DNA from: an uncultured Bacteroidales bacterium
GTDB lineage: Bacteria > Bacteroidota > Bacteroidia > Bacteroidales > P3
Direction of reading: 5' to 3'
Length of the DNA: 64,000 bases
Assembly (NCBI GenBank): GCA_937886715.1
Contig: CAKZZD010000002.1
Coordinates: 1-64,000, forward strand
The notes beneath the pieces were generated by a model that had not been told where the DNA came from, did no database searches, and saw nothing but the letters and a program-made list of their open reading frames with translations. A program made the position numbers and the translations under genes. This document shows positions 63,089 to 64,000 of this stretch, one piece after another. How positions within the stretch are numbered: position 1 is the first letter of the stretch; each line of letters opens with the position of its first letter.

Positions 63089-64000
63089 ATGATAGACAGA
63101 AAGTTAAAAGATTCGATAAAGGAAAATATAGCCTATTTCCCTATTGTCACTGTCACGGGACCTCGTCAGTCGGGCAAGACGACACTCATCCGGACTATGT
63201 TTCCCGAAATGCCGTACTATTCGCTCGAAAATCCCGACACTTTGGCTATGGCTATGAACGACCCGATGGCCTTCCTGATGCAACACTCAGAGGGAATGGT
63301 TCTCGACGAGGTGCAGAACGCTCCCCAGTTGCTCTCCTACCTACAGGGCGTTGTCGACGAGCATCGCGACAGGAAATATATCCTTTCGGGCAGTTCGCAG
63401 TTCAGCTTGCAGAACAGCATCTCCCAGTCGCTGGCAGGCCGCACAGCGGTGCTCGAACTGCTTCCTGTGTCGCTTGCCGAACTGAACGGTATTGCGCCGC
63501 TGGATGATCCCGACCACCTGACCTTTTCGGGTTTCTACCCGGCGGTGATGGCTGGCGACAACGTCCCTCACCTGTTCTATCCCGCCTATGTACGCACCTA
63601 TCTCGAACGTGATGTCCGCAGCCTCTTGCAGGTTAAAGACCTCTATCGGTTCCAGACATTCCTCCGCCTCTGTGCCGGCAGGGTGGGGAGCCTCTTCAAT
63701 GCCAGCGAACTCTCCAACGAGGTGGGCGTGTCGGTCAACACGGTTCTTTCATGGCTTTCCATACTGCAGGCTTCCTATATAGTCTTCTTGCTGCATCCTT
63801 ATTTCGAAAACTCGCGCAAGCGGCTCACCAAGACGCCGAAACTCTACTTCCACGACACGGGGCTTGCCTGCTACCTGCTGGGCATCGGGTCGGAGCAGCA
63901 GCTTGCGACCGACCGTATGCGCGGCCATCTGTTCGAGAATATGGTCATCGCCGACATCGTCAAGCGCTTCTGCAACGAGGGGCGCACACCCGAATTGATG
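63089..64000 (+). CDS. AAA ATPase with DUF4143, C-terminus outside window
   Basis: 304 codons are visible. P-loop VTVTGPRQSGKTTLIR is at about 21-35, Walker B GMVLDEVQNAPQ, then ILSGSSQFSLQ (sensor 1). The DUF4143-type winged-helix and domain (YVRTYLERDVRSLLQV, FHDTGLACYLLGI, LFENMVIADIVKRF) follow. Such proteins are frequent in Bacteroidales, and their nuclease-like C-terminal domain has no settled function. Divergent from the 12-gene operon, it could be a regulator of it or unrelated. The gene continues past the right edge. Confidence 0.9.
   Translation, partial: MIDRKLKDSIKENIAYFPIVTVTGPRQSGKTTLIRTMFPEMPYYSLENPDTLAMAMNDPMAFLMQHSEGMVLDEVQNAPQLLSYLQGVVDEHRDRKYILSGSSQFSLQNSISQSLAGRTAVLELLPVSLAELNGIAPLDDPDHLTFSGFYPAVMAGDNVPHLFYPAYVRTYLERDVRSLLQVKDLYRFQTFLRLCAGRVGSLFNASELSNEVGVSVNTVLSWLSILQASYIVFLLHPYFENSRKRLTKTPKLYFHDTGLACYLLGIGSEQQLATDRMRGHLFENMVIADIVKRFCNEGRTPELM

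Overview
The window comes from a member of the Bacteroidota, most likely an order Bacteroidales gut or rumen lineage. The evidence is promoter architecture (many TAnnTTTG -7 boxes, several with a TTTG -33 box exactly 19 nt upstream, often only a few nt before the start codon), a marked lack of Shine-Dalgarno sequences, and the gene families present: GSCFA, DUF3078, DUF4230, MptD-type ECF S component, FucP-type MFS, and C10 peptidases with type-A-like C-terminal sorting domains. No ribosomal RNA, prophage, insertion sequence or CRISPR array was seen. One tRNA (Cys, GCA) is present.

Layout. 0.3-2.9 kb (+): a RiPP-like operon with a 69-aa precursor carrying CGSACGA repeats, its radical SAM/SPASM enzyme, an MDR oxidoreductase and an HxlR regulator. 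2.9-5.7 kb: a decayed stretch (DUF6261-like remnant, frameshifted retropepsin-like protease, truncated ABC exporter) next to an intact MptD-like ECF substrate component. 6.0-17.2 kb: housekeeping genes, namely aroE (-), a tightly overlapping five-gene + operon (EEP family protein, nth, BatA/vWA protein, NatA/NatB-like ABC exporter), recJ, dus, queF (-) with a structured leader, and a SAM hydroxide adenosyltransferase. 17.5-24.9 kb (-): DUF3078 protein, recX, FucP-like transporter and two tandem C10 (streptopain-like) secreted peptidases. 25.0-29.0 kb (-): an ATP synthase operon containing only c, b, delta, alpha and gamma. 29.4-36.9 kb: ABC exporter, nadB, a two-component pair, tRNA-Cys and ddl. 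37.1-39.9 kb (-): three envelope genes behind a roughly 360-nt apparently untranslated leader. 40.5-51.9 kb (-): GSCFA protein, dnaE, an unknown membrane-anchored protein, ettA, a UvrD helicase with a DEDDh exonuclease inserted in it, and an AAA ATPase with a tandem operator.

52.0-63.0 kb (-) is the most novel part: twelve consecutive co-directional genes with gaps of 74 nt or less and a strong terminator at the end. They include a membrane-anchored OmpA-domain protein with a cytoplasmic-looking N-terminus, two proteins built from a duplicated small domain, a coiled-coil protein, a large lipoprotein-like protein, a voltage-gated-channel-like protein with a non-canonical pore and a frameshifted S3-S4 segment, an 11-residue-repeat amphipathic protein with a long hydrophobic middle, a TPM/YgcG-type membrane protein with an Asn/Met/Pro repeat tail, and two DUF4230 proteins. 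I do not recognise this set as a described system. The mix of envelope anchors, a channel and lipid-binding-like proteins suggests an envelope-associated machine or stress-response system. A divergent AAA/DUF4143 ATPase runs off the right edge of the window.
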